Shown here piece after piece: positions 45,208 to 54,207 of a stretch of DNA of 64,000 bases (the first letter of the stretch is position 1; every line of letters starts with the position of its first letter). The DNA comes from Rhizobiales bacterium 65-79 (lineage in GTDB: Bacteria; Pseudomonadota; Alphaproteobacteria; Rhizobiales; Rhizobiaceae). Location of the stretch: assembly GCA_001896885.1 (NCBI GenBank), contig MKRJ01000019.1, positions 146,078 through 210,077 on the forward strand. Reading direction: 5' to 3'. The notes beneath the pieces were generated by a model. It ran no database searches and was not told the DNA's origin. It worked only from the letters and a program-made list of their open reading frames with translations. A program made the translations under genes and the position numbers.

Positions 45208-45513
45208 TCACTCCTCCGGTTCGGTGGTGAATTGCAGCGGGTAGCCCTTGGCGCGGCCCGCCTCGGTCGCGCGGGTGGCCTTGGTCTCGGCGACATCCTT
45301 GGTGAAGACGGCGACCACGCACACGCCCCGCCGGTGCGCCGTGATCATGACATGGTAGGCCTGCTCCTCGGTCATGCGGAACTCGCCCTTCAGGACGGTC
45401 ACGACGAATTCGCGCGGCGTATAGTCGTCGTTTACGAGGATGACCTTGTGCAGGCGCGGCCGTTCGGTCTTCGGCTTGACCTTCACGCGCGGCTTGGTGA
45501 CGACATCGCTCAT
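45208..45513 (-). CDS. clpS: ATP-dependent Clp protease adaptor ClpS
   Basis: 101 residues. Delivers N-end-rule substrates to ClpAP. The core KVILVNDDYTPREFVVTVLKGEF is the N-degron pocket region, and MTEEQAYHVMITAHRRGVCVVAVFTKDVAETKA is the ClpA-binding half. A basic N-terminal tail (about 20 residues) is also expected. clpA is not adjacent, and rhizobia often have two ClpS proteins, so this may be the stand-alone copy. Convergent with the DUF2019 gene, 14 bases apart. Confidence 0.95.
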   Translation of the reverse strand: MSDVVTKPRVKVKPKTERPRLHKVILVNDDYTPREFVVTVLKGEFRMTEEQAYHVMITAHRRGVCVVAVFTKDVAETKATRATEAGRAKGYPLQFTTEPEE

Positions 45514-45610
45514 CGGAACACCTCACGGGTTGCGAGCAACCCGCGATTTTGCCACCGAGGCGACAAACGGTCCATCCGCTCGGGAAAATTGTGAACCGGT
45601 CCCTTCCGGA

Positions 45611-46258
45611 TCAGCCCGGGAAAAGCTTGAAATAGGGTTCGGCCTCTTCCAGCACCCGCGCGAAGGAAGGCCGCCGGCCGAGCTTCTCGAAATAGGCCGC
45701 AAGCTTCGGATGCGTGTCCGCGAATGGCTGTACCTTGCCCGCATAGAAAAGCGCGGGCGCGGCGGCGCAGTCGGCGAGCGTGAACGCATCGCCGGAAGGC
45801 CACATGCCCCGTGGCAGCCGCGCCTCGATCGCGTCATAGGCGGCGGCAAGCTCCGCCCTCGCCTTCTCGACGCCGAAAGGATCGTTCCTTCCCTCGGGCC
45901 TGATCCTGTCGGTGACGATCTTGCTCATGGAATCCTGCACGTAGAAATCGAAAAAGCGCTCTGCGAAGCGTACCCGGAGCGCCTCGTCCTCGTCGTCCGG
46001 CAGGAACCGCGTGCGGCCCGGATAGTGCCGGTCGAGATATTCGATGATGACGCTGGTCTCGATCACCGTCACGCCGCGCGCCTCGTCGTGCAGCGCCGGC
46101 ATCTTGCCCATCGGCGAAAGCTCGCGGAAGGCCCGCGCCTTGGCGGCATCCATCAGATCGACGACTTTCGCCTCGAAAGGCGTGCCGTTCTCGTACAGCG
46201 CGATCAGCACCTTCCAGCAATAGGATGCCAGCGGGTGATAGTGGAGCGTCAGGCCCAT
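45611..46258 (-). CDS. Glutathione S-transferase family protein
   Basis: 215 residues from ATG 46258 (MGLTLHYHPLASYCWK), which follows GGAAAGGAAG; an ATG eight codons earlier is possible. The thioredoxin-like domain shows LSPMGKMPALHDEARGVTVIETSVIIEYLD with the cis-proline and the ES/ET glutathione contact. The helical domain ends DAFTLADCAAAPALFYAG. Substrate unknown. It sits at the left border of the flagellar cluster, where fliF is often found in related genomes. Confidence 0.88.
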   Translation of the reverse strand: MGLTLHYHPLASYCWKVLIALYENGTPFEAKVVDLMDAAKARAFRELSPMGKMPALHDEARGVTVIETSVIIEYLDRHYPGRTRFLPDDEDEALRVRFAERFFDFYVQDSMSKIVTDRIRPEGRNDPFGVEKARAELAAAYDAIEARLPRGMWPSGDAFTLADCAAAPALFYAGKVQPFADTHPKLAAYFEKLGRRPSFARVLEEAEPYFKLFPG

Positions 46259-46362
46259 CGTTTGCTTCCTTTCCGGCGTCACCCCTCAGGGGCGGCCCGG
46301 AACTGATGCCATGCCGCGGGACGCCGCGTCCGAACAAAATCGCCGGCGATCACGACTTTGTG

Positions 46363-46391
46363 TTGACCGTACACCCCCCGATTCCTATGAC
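46363..46391 (+). promoter_or_regulatory. Probable sigma-70 promoter of visN
   Basis: TTGACC (46363-46368), a 17-base spacer, then TATGAC (46386-46391). This is the best housekeeping-type promoter I can see in the 305-base gene-free stretch 46259-46563 between the GST and visN starts. It would leave a leader of about 165 bases. No other gene is supported in that stretch. Confidence 0.6.
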
Positions 46392-46563
46392 TAGGGCGTG
46401 ATTCGGCGGATGCGTCCGCTTCGCCGGGCCGGGGCAAAGTAAGCGTCAGATCGAGTCCATTCCGTTCGCCGGCGTCCGCCCGCCGGCGGCATCCTGGTTG
46501 CGCGCATTCGCGAACCGGCCGAGAGGCCGGAGGGGATGTCGCGTGCCGGCGAAATGTCAGGCA

Positions 46564-47271
46564 ATGAACGCAGTCGCATACCCGACGAAAAGCAAAAGAC
46601 CTGCGGCGGCGATCGCCCGGCGAAGCGATTTCTCCATCGCCCTCATGCAGATATGCCTCGGCATTTCAGCCGAGCACTACATGGTCATCGACACCGCTTG
46701 CGGGCCGGACGCGGAACTCCGGATCCTCGCCTCGAACTGGGTCTACGACGCCATCGAGATGGTCGGCCTCGACCATCTCGCGGGACTGGCGCGAAGCCGC
46801 GGCGCGACGCCGCTCGGGGGCTCGCCCGAGCCGCTGGTCATCGCGCAGAACAGGAACGGAAACAGCAGGATATGCGGCGACCCTGAATCGGAACTTGCGC
46901 GGTTCGGCCACGACGAGATCTACGCGCTGCGGCTTCGCGCCGGCCAGCGCTCCGGCTGCGCCTTCTTTTCCGCTTCCGCTCCCGGCCGCATTCGCCGCAA
47001 CCTCGTTTCGGCGGCGCAATTCCGTTGCGCCTATCTGCTTTCCGAGATGGCGGATCGGACAGGCAACGGCAATCCGGTCGACCCCTTGTCGGAACGCGAG
47101 CGCGAATGCCTTTTCTGGGTGGCCGAAGGCAAGACCACCGAGGAAGTGGCGCTGATCGTCGGCGTCTCGACGAACACCGCCAACCGCTACGTCGCCCAGG
47201 CGATCCAAAAGCTCTCGGCGGCCAATCGGTCGAAGGCGGTGGCGACCGCCATCCGCCGGGGCATCCTGTGA
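46564..47271 (+). CDS. visN: LuxR-type flagellar master regulator VisN
   Basis: 235 residues from ATG 46564; a GTG at 46543 would add seven. The N-terminal half is a ligand-binding-like domain (FSIALMQICLGISAEHYMVID). The C-terminal LuxR helix-turn-helix is PLSERERECLFWVAEGKTTEEVALIVGVSTNTANRYVAQAIQKL. Gene order (visN-visR next to the flagellar operons) matches Sinorhizobium meliloti, where VisN/VisR activate rem and thereby motility. visR follows 11 bases later. Confidence 0.9.
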   Translation: MNAVAYPTKSKRPAAAIARRSDFSIALMQICLGISAEHYMVIDTACGPDAELRILASNWVYDAIEMVGLDHLAGLARSRGATPLGGSPEPLVIAQNRNGNSRICGDPESELARFGHDEIYALRLRAGQRSGCAFFSASAPGRIRRNLVSAAQFRCAYLLSEMADRTGNGNPVDPLSERERECLFWVAEGKTTEEVALIVGVSTNTANRYVAQAIQKLSAANRSKAVATAIRRGIL

Positions 47272-47282
47272 GGGGAGGAACA

Positions 47283-48047
47283 ATGCCGGCAACCGAGGCG
47301 ATCGAAGTGGAAGCACCAGGGGATATCTCCTCGGCAATACCGGCACATGAAATCACCCCACAGGGGGAAAGGGTCAGGGGTGGGGGCAACAAATCCCGGC
47401 CGGTCCGGGCATATCCTGAACATGTATCCGGCAGCGCGCTCGCTCGGGACATCGGCGCGACCGGCCATGTGGTATTTGCGATTGCGCGCGGGGCTCGCGG
47501 CAGAAAACTCGCCCCGCTCCTCGCGTCGGATTTTCCGGACCTGCCCCCGCTCGCTGCAGGCCGCCTCATCGACGCCGCCATGGACGCGGTGACGCCGTTC
47601 TGCTGGGCCGGTGGCGGAGCGGGCACGAACGCCTCCGACGACCTGCGCTGGGCCCGGCGGCTGAAAGGCGCCCTCCCCGGCCCGGCCGGACTGGCCTTTC
47701 CCGTCGCCGCCGGGCGGGGCGAAACCGGCCTGGTCGCTTTCGTCGGGGAACGCTTTTCCGTTTCCGACCGGACCTTGCCCGATCTTCACCGCCGATGCTT
47801 CGGCCTCTTCACGGCCGCCTTTGGGCGACCCGGAGACGGCGCGCGCCAAACGGCACCGCTCGCCAAGCGCGAACTCGAATGCATCCGCCTCGCCGCCGAC
47901 GGGTTGACCAGCGGAGACATTGCGAAGGCACTAGGGCTCTCGCTGCACACCGCCAACCAGTATCTCGCCGAGGCCGCGCGCAAGCTCAATGCCGCCGGCC
48001 GCATGCATGCCGTCGCCAAAGCGCTGCGTCTCGGCCTGATCGACTGA
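47283..48047 (+). CDS. visR: LuxR-type flagellar master regulator VisR
   Basis: 254 residues. ATG 47283 follows GGGGAGGAACA. The C-terminal helix-turn-helix is APLAKRELECIRLAADGLTSGDIAKALGLSLHTANQYLAEAARKL. Acts with VisN as a heteromeric activator in rhizobia. Residues about 23-45 (HEITPQGERVRGGGNKSRP) look unlike the rest: their DNA resembles a GC-rich repeat (see 47354-47392). The stop abuts the stop of the convergent gene at 48048 with no base between. Confidence 0.9.
   Translation: MPATEAIEVEAPGDISSAIPAHEITPQGERVRGGGNKSRPVRAYPEHVSGSALARDIGATGHVVFAIARGARGRKLAPLLASDFPDLPPLAAGRLIDAAMDAVTPFCWAGGGAGTNASDDLRWARRLKGALPGPAGLAFPVAAGRGETGLVAFVGERFSVSDRTLPDLHRRCFGLFTAAFGRPGDGARQTAPLAKRELECIRLAADGLTSGDIAKALGLSLHTANQYLAEAARKLNAAGRMHAVAKALRLGLID
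47354..47392 (+). repeat. Repeat-like insert within the 5' part of visR
   Basis: ACCCCACAGGGGGAAAGGG then TCAGGGGTGGGGGC resembles the CCCCTGACCC/GGGTCAGGGG repeat seen at the start of motE (61061-61098). It keeps the visR frame open. Interpreted as a small palindromic repeat that has been carried into coding sequence. Confidence 0.5.
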
Positions 48048-48488
48048 CTATTCCAGGTAGCCGGCCGCTTGCGTCTTGCGGATGCGTGCGTCCGCGATCG
48101 CGGCTTCCAGGAAGCTGGTATTGGCGTGCGGATCGCTGCCCGGTTCGTCGAAGGAAACGTAATTGACGTCGATCTCGGCATGCTTGTCCGAAAGGGCCAG
48201 CGTGAAATAGATCGTGGCGCCGCGCGGGTGGAGCTCGAGATCGAGCACGATCTTCGGAGGGGTCGCCCAGCAGATCTGCGCCTCGCCGCCATGGCCCAGC
48301 CTCAGCGTGCCGGGCATGAAATAGAGTTCGGCGGCCGACGCCACCAGGTCCGAGATGTTGGCGAAGCGCTCGAGCTTTATGTAGGCCACATAGTCGGCGA
48401 CATCGATCATGCGCAATTCGGCGACGACGTTCTCGATCGCCTTGGCGACGATGACCTCACGGGCCTCGGAATACGCTTGCCTGTCCAT
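48048..48488 (-). CDS. Conserved protein of the flagellar cluster, function unknown
   Basis: 146 residues from ATG 48488 (MDRQAYSEAREVIV), preceded by GGAAAG; an earlier start adds seven. Hydrophilic, no membrane segment or signal peptide. Begins with a helical part (AKAIENVVAELRMIDVADYVAYIKLERFANISDLVASAAELYF) and continues with a beta-rich part. It is the last gene of the motA-fliM-fliN-fliG-flhB run, 10 bases after flhB. I know no function; the position suggests a motility-related role. Confidence 0.75.
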   Translation of the reverse strand: MDRQAYSEAREVIVAKAIENVVAELRMIDVADYVAYIKLERFANISDLVASAAELYFMPGTLRLGHGGEAQICWATPPKIVLDLELHPRGATIYFTLALSDKHAEIDVNYVSFDEPGSDPHANTSFLEAAIADARIRKTQAAGYLE

Positions 48489-48498
48489 CGCTTTCCTA

Positions 48499-49593
48499 TC
48501 AACGAGCATCCTTGCCCGACGCTGGAGCCGCCTTGTCGCGATAGACGATGCGCACCAGCTCGGCCACCGCCTGGTAGAATTGCGGCGGTATCATGCTATC
48601 GACCGAAACTTGTTTGTACATGGAGCGGGCGAGCGCCACGTCCTCGAAGACGGGAATATCGTGCTCGGCCGCGATCTCGCGGATTTTCAGCGCCAGCAGG
48701 TCCTGCCCCTTCGCCACCACGATCGGGGCCGCCGTCTCCTCGCGCATGTAGCGCAAGGCGATCGAGAAGTGCGTCGGATTGGCGATGACCAGCGTGGCGC
48801 GCGGCACCGCCTGGATCATGCGACGGCGCGCCCGGTCGCGGGCAAGCGAGCGCATCCGGCTCTTGATGATCGGGTCGCCGTCGGTCTGCTTGAACTCGTC
48901 CTTGACCTCCTGCCGGGTCATGCGCAGGTCGCGCCGCCATTTGAAGCGCGACCAGAAGAGGTCGGCCCCGCCGACCGCCGTCATCACCAGAGTGATGGCG
49001 ACGAGGATATGCGTGGCGGCGCCCTTGATGACCATCGCGAATTCGGCCGGCTGGGTGATCATTCCCGAAAGCAGTTGCTGGACGATGCCGTTCAGCGCCA
49101 GCATGACGAACATCGCCGTGAAGCCGAGCTTGCCCAGCGACTTTCCGAACTCGACGAAGCCCTGCAGCCCGAACAGCCTCTTCCAGCCCTCGCGCAGCGA
49201 GATGCGCGACGCCTTCGGCTGGATCCGATCGAGCACGAGACGCGGCATGTTCTGCAGCGCCGAGGCGGCCAGCCCCGCCGCCATCAGCAGGATGAGGACG
49301 CCGCCGAGGCTCTTGGCCAGCTCGACCAGCACCATGCGGTAGAGCGTCGCCACGTCCTGCGCGGTCGATATCGGCCATTCTTCCGGCCGGTCGAGGAACC
49401 TGGAAAGGAAGCTGCCGAGATCGACGAGGCTGTCCTGCGCGATAAAGACGGTAAACACCAGGATCGCCACGAACGAGGCCAGGATCGAGAGTTCCTTCGA
49501 GAACGGCAGATTGCCCTTCTCGATCGTGTCGCGGATCTTCCGTTCCGAGGGTTCCTCGGTTTTGCTTTCCTGGTCGTTATTGTCCTCGGCCAT
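48499..49593 (-). CDS. flhB: Flagellar export switch protein FlhB
   Basis: 364 residues. Four membrane helices, then the cytoplasmic domain with the self-cleavage site NPTH (in VIANPTHFSIALRY) that switches export specificity from rod/hook to filament. The start MAEDNNDQESKTEEPSERKIRDTIEKGNLPFSKELS is typical. Spaced 28 bases from fliG. Export-gate partner FliP is encoded at the other end of the cluster. Confidence 0.97.
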   Translation of the reverse strand: MAEDNNDQESKTEEPSERKIRDTIEKGNLPFSKELSILASFVAILVFTVFIAQDSLVDLGSFLSRFLDRPEEWPISTAQDVATLYRMVLVELAKSLGGVLILLMAAGLAASALQNMPRLVLDRIQPKASRISLREGWKRLFGLQGFVEFGKSLGKLGFTAMFVMLALNGIVQQLLSGMITQPAEFAMVIKGAATHILVAITLVMTAVGGADLFWSRFKWRRDLRMTRQEVKDEFKQTDGDPIIKSRMRSLARDRARRRMIQAVPRATLVIANPTHFSIALRYMREETAAPIVVAKGQDLLALKIREIAAEHDIPVFEDVALARSMYKQVSVDSMIPPQFYQAVAELVRIVYRDKAAPASGKDAR

Positions 49594-49621
49594 ACGTCAC
49601 CCGCCCGCCGGCATGATCGGC

Positions 49622-50644
49622 TCAGGCCGCTTCCTGCACGTCTTCGGTTCCGGGAAGCTGCACCGCCCCCTCGCTGGCGAGGCGGATCGCGGTCGACGCG
49701 ATGGTCTTGCGCGCCTTGGCGATGTCGGCGAAGGGGATGTTGCCGGCCTCCGTGGCGAGTTCGGACTCGATCATGCGGCGCGAGCGCGGGCCGAGCGCCG
49801 AAAGGATCGCCTCGGCGAGCGTCTGTTCGCAGCCGCGCAGCGCCAGCGTCACGAGGTCGGTTCCAAGGCCGTCGAACAGCGCCACCCGGGACTTCTGGGA
49901 AAGCTGGATAATGTCGTCGAAGTTGAAGAGCCGCGCGCGGATGCCCTCCAGATCGGTCGTGCCGGCGGCCTGCATTTCGCCGATGACCTCCTCGAGTTGG
50001 TCCTTGTCGAGTTCGTTGAGCACGCCCGCCACGCGGATCTGCCCGGCCGTGCTGTCCTTGACCGAGCTTTCCGCGAGCATCCGCGTCCGGATCTGGTCCT
50101 CGACGATCCGTTTGGCCTGTTCCGGCACGCTGTTCATGGCGAGCATGCGCTTGACGACCTCGCCGCGCATCGGTTTGGGAAGCGTCATCAGCGCGTTGGC
50201 GGCCGGCTGCGGCGACATGTTGGTGAGCACGAGCGCGATCGTCTGCGGATGCTCGCTTGCAAGGAAGGCGCCGACCCGCTCGGCCTCGAGCTTCTCGACC
50301 GACGGCCATACCGGCGGCGGCGCCTTGCTCTCGACCGGCTTTGCCTGGCCCTGCCCGAGGATCGCCTTCATCTCCTCCGGCGAGAAGGATTCGTTGAGAA
50401 TCGTGTCCATCGTGTCGGCCGAATCGAGCAGGCCCGCGCCCTCGGCGAACTCCGCCTCGAATTCCCCGACGATCCGCTCCAGCTCGCCCTGCGGGATGGT
50501 GCGCAGCGCGCGGGCGCCGTCGATCAGCGCCTTCAACTCGTCCTGCTTGAAGAATTTCAGCAGTCGTCCGGCCGCGGGCTTTCCCATCGCCACCAGGATG
50601 GCGGCGGCCTTCTGCGGCCGGGTCAAATTGAGGGGCTGGCTCAT
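49622..50644 (-). CDS. fliG: Flagellar motor switch protein FliG
   Basis: 340 residues. C-ring protein that links the MS ring to the stator. Near the N-terminus LTRPQKAAAILVAMGKPAAGRLLKFF; the middle has HPQTIALVLTNMSPQPAANAL (the EHPQ motif that contacts FliM); the C-terminal torque helix is FNFDDIIQLSQKSRVALFDGLGTDLVTLALRG. Full length. In the motA-fliM-fliN-fliG-flhB operon. Confidence 0.97.
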   Translation of the reverse strand: MSQPLNLTRPQKAAAILVAMGKPAAGRLLKFFKQDELKALIDGARALRTIPQGELERIVGEFEAEFAEGAGLLDSADTMDTILNESFSPEEMKAILGQGQAKPVESKAPPPVWPSVEKLEAERVGAFLASEHPQTIALVLTNMSPQPAANALMTLPKPMRGEVVKRMLAMNSVPEQAKRIVEDQIRTRMLAESSVKDSTAGQIRVAGVLNELDKDQLEEVIGEMQAAGTTDLEGIRARLFNFDDIIQLSQKSRVALFDGLGTDLVTLALRGCEQTLAEAILSALGPRSRRMIESELATEAGNIPFADIAKARKTIASTAIRLASEGAVQLPGTEDVQEAA

Positions 50645-50666
50645 CGGGCGACGTTCCTGGGGCTGT

Positions 50667-51053
50667 TCAGCGCGGCGTCTTGCCGGCGGTTATGATCTCG
50701 GTCAGCTTCACACCGAACCGCGACGGATCGTTGTCGAGCACGGTGATCTCGCCGCGCGCGATCTTCTGCCCGTTGACGACGACATCGACCGGCTCGCCGA
50801 TGCGTCGGTCGAGCGCCACGGTGGACCCCTTCTGCAGCGCCATCAGCTCCGATACCGGCATCTCGGCGCTGCCGAGCATGATCTGCACGTCAACCGGTAT
50901 GTTCATGATGATGGCGTTGTTGCGCAGGCTCGCCGCCTTGTCGCCTTCGGGGGCCGCCTCGTCGTGCAGCGCGCCGCGCAGGTCCTCGATCGCCTGGTTG
51001 AGCTGTTCTTCCTCGATGTCGGTCTCGGCTGCTTTTGCTTCCGGTTCGCTCAT
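50667..51053 (-). CDS. fliN: Flagellar motor switch protein FliN
   Basis: 128 residues. C-ring subunit. The C-terminal SPOA domain is [70 protein letters not shown], preceded by an acidic helical start. GGAG precedes the ATG. 22 bases before fliG and 30 after fliM, so it lies within one operon. Confidence 0.97.
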   Translation of the reverse strand: MSEPEAKAAETDIEEEQLNQAIEDLRGALHDEAAPEGDKAASLRNNAIIMNIPVDVQIMLGSAEMPVSELMALQKGSTVALDRRIGEPVDVVVNGQKIARGEITVLDNDPSRFGVKLTEIITAGKTPR

Positions 51054-51083
51054 TATGGTTCTCCGTTTGGCCCGGGCCCGGCG

Positions 51084-52016
51084 TCAGCCGGGAAAGAGCC
51101 CGTCGATGAATTGCTGGCCTGCGTCGTAGGGATGCCGAACGCGGACCGTGTAGTTGGCGCCGAGCTTGCCGAACTCGCACACGAACAGCATCTTGTTCTT
51201 GGCCGACAGGCGCGTCTCGGCCTGCGCCATCTTCGGCATCTCGATGACCTGGCCGACCTGAAGCGCGGCAAGCTCGCCGAGCGTCATCGGCGCCATCGGG
51301 ATCGCGGCGTCGAGTCTGACGACCGAGCGCATGATCTCTTCGCCGAAATGCGCGCCCCACTTGGCCGCGACGGCCCTGTCGGCGACGCCGGGCCGCTCCG
51401 CGCGATGCGAAAGCAGCACCCGGTGCGGCATGAACAGCACGAGCGTTCCCCGGCTCTTCGACGTCGATATCTCGAACACCAGCTTTGCCGCGGGTCCGTC
51501 GCGGAGGAGCTGCTTCTGCAACTCGTCGCCGGTGATGGCCGGCGGAATCGGGAAACGGATGTCGAGAGAGCGCGCCCCGGTCCCGTTTACCGCCGTGGCG
51601 ATCTGGTGGAACACCATGTTGACCAGCGCTAGTTCCGTCGGCGACAGGTCGCGCTCGATCGGCACCGGCGGCATGTCCGGATCCGCGCCGAAGAGCGCGC
51701 TGACGAAGATGGCGATGGCGTCCGCATCGATGAGCAGGAGGAGCGCGTCGGCGGAAATGGCGGAGGGAGCGATCGTCATCGCATGATGCCCGCCGGCCGG
51801 GGGGCGGATATCGGCGATGCGCGCCACTTCGACGCTCTTCAGCGTGAAATCGACCGGATCGGTCAGCCCCTCGTTGATGCTCTTCGAGATCAGCGGCACG
51901 GCGCGAATCGCCAGCGATCGCGACGCGCCCATGACCTTGTCGGTCGCGCCGGTGGCGCCGACCAGCTTCTCGACGATCAGCGATTGCAGCGCGGCGGGAC
52001 TGGCGGCTTCTGCCAT
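51084..52016 (-). CDS. fliM: Flagellar motor switch protein FliM
   Basis: 310 residues. C-ring protein that binds CheY-P and FliN. The C-terminal SPOA-type domain is visible (VRLDAAIPMAPMTLGELAALQVGQVIEMPKMAQAETRLSAKNKMLFVCEFGKLG). The N-terminal CheY-binding peptide (LSQxEIDALL) is not recognisable, as is common for rhizobial FliM. The gene lies 36 bases after motA. Confidence 0.93.
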   Translation of the reverse strand: MAEAASPAALQSLIVEKLVGATGATDKVMGASRSLAIRAVPLISKSINEGLTDPVDFTLKSVEVARIADIRPPAGGHHAMTIAPSAISADALLLLIDADAIAIFVSALFGADPDMPPVPIERDLSPTELALVNMVFHQIATAVNGTGARSLDIRFPIPPAITGDELQKQLLRDGPAAKLVFEISTSKSRGTLVLFMPHRVLLSHRAERPGVADRAVAAKWGAHFGEEIMRSVVRLDAAIPMAPMTLGELAALQVGQVIEMPKMAQAETRLSAKNKMLFVCEFGKLGANYTVRVRHPYDAGQQFIDGLFPG

Positions 52017-52052
52017 GGTCAGTCGGCGCTCCGCTCGGCTTCGCGCATGATC

Positions 52053-52931
52053 CTACGCCGCCTTCTTCTGCTCGGCGCCGCCGAGATTGAGCGTGCTCTG
52101 CTCGACGGAATCGATCGAGGGGCGGTCGTGCGAGGAGATCGTCTTGCGGCCGAACTCGAGCGCCACCTGCGGCAGCGAGCCGTTCATGTAGGCGAGAAGC
52201 GTCTGCTTGACGACCACGTAGAGCCGGCTGTTCTTCTCGCGCACGATCTTGATCTTCGCCGCGATCGGCCCGACCACGGCATAGGAAAGGAAGATGCCGG
52301 CGAAGGTGCCGACCAGCGCCGATCCGATCAGTTCGCCGAGGACTTCCGGCGACTGGTCGAGCGCGCCCATCGCCTTGACGACGCCGAGCACCGCCGCGCA
52401 GATGCCGAGCGCCGGCAGGCCGTCGGCTACCGCGACCATGGCGTGGTAGGATTTGAGCCTGTCGTGGCGGATCGTGTGGATCTCCTCGTCCATCAGCGCC
52501 TCGATCTCGAAGGGCCGCGCATTGCCGATGATGATCAGCCGGCAATAGTCGCAGATGAAATGCGTCAGCTCATGGTTCTTCAGGATCAGCGGGTAGGCCT
52601 GGAAGATCGCCGATTCGGTCGGGTTGTCGATATGCGCCTCGACCTCGTTGCGCGTCTTGGTCTTCAATTCGCGCATCAGCGAATGCAACACGCCGAGCGT
52701 CTCGAGATAATAATGCTCCTTCGGCACCGCCTGCCGGAAAGCCTCGATGCAGGCCTTGCCGGCATCCTTCACCGTCGAGAACGGATTGGCCACCAGGAAG
52801 CAGCCGAGCGCGGCGCCGACGATGATGACGAATTCCCATGGCTGGAAAAGGACATTGATGTGGCCGCCAAGCGCCATGAAGCCGCCAAGCACGCAGCCGA
52901 GCGTCACTACGAGTCCGATGATTATGCCCAC
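52053..52931 (-). CDS. motA: Flagellar stator protein MotA
   Basis: 292 residues from GTG 52931 ([25 protein letters not shown]), which follows GGGAAG; the frame continues upstream but without family similarity. Four membrane helices; the cytoplasmic loop carries the charged residues that meet FliG. Late helices read [17 protein letters not shown] and [25 protein letters not shown], with the prolines expected. First gene of the minus-strand flagellar operon. motB is not in the window. Confidence 0.96.
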   Translation of the reverse strand: MGIIIGLVVTLGCVLGGFMALGGHINVLFQPWEFVIIVGAALGCFLVANPFSTVKDAGKACIEAFRQAVPKEHYYLETLGVLHSLMRELKTKTRNEVEAHIDNPTESAIFQAYPLILKNHELTHFICDYCRLIIIGNARPFEIEALMDEEIHTIRHDRLKSYHAMVAVADGLPALGICAAVLGVVKAMGALDQSPEVLGELIGSALVGTFAGIFLSYAVVGPIAAKIKIVREKNSRLYVVVKQTLLAYMNGSLPQVALEFGRKTISSHDRPSIDSVEQSTLNLGGAEQKKAA

Positions 52932-53079
52932 AACAAGCTTCCCGATATCCGGCTTCCGGTTCCGGGATACAGGCCGTGCCTTGTGTGAGGCTTGAAAGAA
53001 GGCCGCGCTCGCCGAGCCAGTTTCGCGCAAGCAAGACCCCCTACCGTCCACGCTGCCGAACCAGAGCAGGACGCATCGC

Positions 53080-54204
53080 GTGACCAGCACCTACGCCCAA
53101 TACCAGATGCTTGCCGCGAACATGACGCGGACGACCACGCAGGTCGAGAACGAGCCGCAGGTGCAGCGTGAGACGCAGTATTATCTGGCGAACATCGGCA
53201 AGGTGAAGACGGTCGACGATTTCGTCAACGATCCGCGCCTCTTCAACTACGCCATGAAGGCGTACGGCCTGGAGGACATGACCTACGCCAAGGCGTTCAT
53301 GACCAAGGTGCTGACCGAGGGTGTGTCCGATTCCGACAGCTTCGCCAACCAGCTCACCGACCCCCGCTACAAGGCATTCGCCGCGGCGTTTAATTTCGAG
53401 GCCGACCAGGACCAGGCGACCACCTATGTCGCCGCGCAGAAAGGCGTCACCGACCGTTACACGCTGACCGCCATCCAGAACGGCGTCTCCGCCAGCGATC
53501 CGGTTCTCGCGCAGCAGACGGCCGCCTATCTGAAGGATGTCGTCAACGTGAAGTCGATCGACGATTTCCTGAACGACGACACCGTCTATACCTATGCGAT
53601 GAAGGCTTTCGGCCTGGACGCCAAGATCGGCGACAAGGACTTCATGCGCCAGATCCTGGAAGGCGGCATAACCGATCCGAACAGCCTCGCCAACCAGCAG
53701 ACCAACAAGAACTACGCGGCGTTCGTCCAGGCCTTCGATTTCGTCGACCACGGCGCGGATACGACGACCTACAGCGTCCCCGAACAGGGCACCGTCGACG
53801 CATATGTGCGCCAGACGATGGAGGACGAGCAGGGCGCGCAGAACCAGGGCGTCCAGCTGGCGCTCTATTTCCAGCGCAAGGCGACCGGCATCACTTCCTA
53901 CTACGACATCCTCGCCGACAAGGCGCTTTCCCAGGTGGTGCGCACCGCGCTCGGCCTGCCCGATTCCTTCGCCGCGCTGGACATCGACAAGCAGGTCTCC
54001 ATCATCCAGAGCAAGCTCGACATCAAGGATTTCCAGGATCCGACCAAGCTCGGCGATTTCCTGAAGCGCTTCACGGCGCTGTGGGACGTCAACAACCCTT
54101 CGTCCTCCCAGTCGACGTCGCCGCTCAGCGTGCTGTTCAGCCAGCCGACGACGCAGAGCATCTCGACGGATCTTCTTTTCAGCATCCAGCAATTGAAGGT
54201 CTGA
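53080..54204 (+). CDS. DUF1217 flagellar-cluster protein with tandem repeats
   Basis: 374 residues from GTG 53080. No signal peptide. It contains an internal duplication: [25 protein letters not shown] at about 44 and [25 protein letters not shown] at about 162, with following [22 protein letters not shown] and [21 protein letters not shown] third, weaker unit lies later ([23 protein letters not shown]). DUF1217 proteins sit beside flgF in rhizobia; their function is not established. Divergent from motA across 148 bases, which must contain both promoters. Confidence 0.9.
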   Translation: MTSTYAQYQMLAANMTRTTTQVENEPQVQRETQYYLANIGKVKTVDDFVNDPRLFNYAMKAYGLEDMTYAKAFMTKVLTEGVSDSDSFANQLTDPRYKAFAAAFNFEADQDQATTYVAAQKGVTDRYTLTAIQNGVSASDPVLAQQTAAYLKDVVNVKSIDDFLNDDTVYTYAMKAFGLDAKIGDKDFMRQILEGGITDPNSLANQQTNKNYAAFVQAFDFVDHGADTTTYSVPEQGTVDAYVRQTMEDEQGAQNQGVQLALYFQRKATGITSYYDILADKALSQVVRTALGLPDSFAALDIDKQVSIIQSKLDIKDFQDPTKLGDFLKRFTALWDVNNPSSSQSTSPLSVLFSQPTTQSISTDLLFSIQQLKV

Positions 54205-54207
54205 GCG

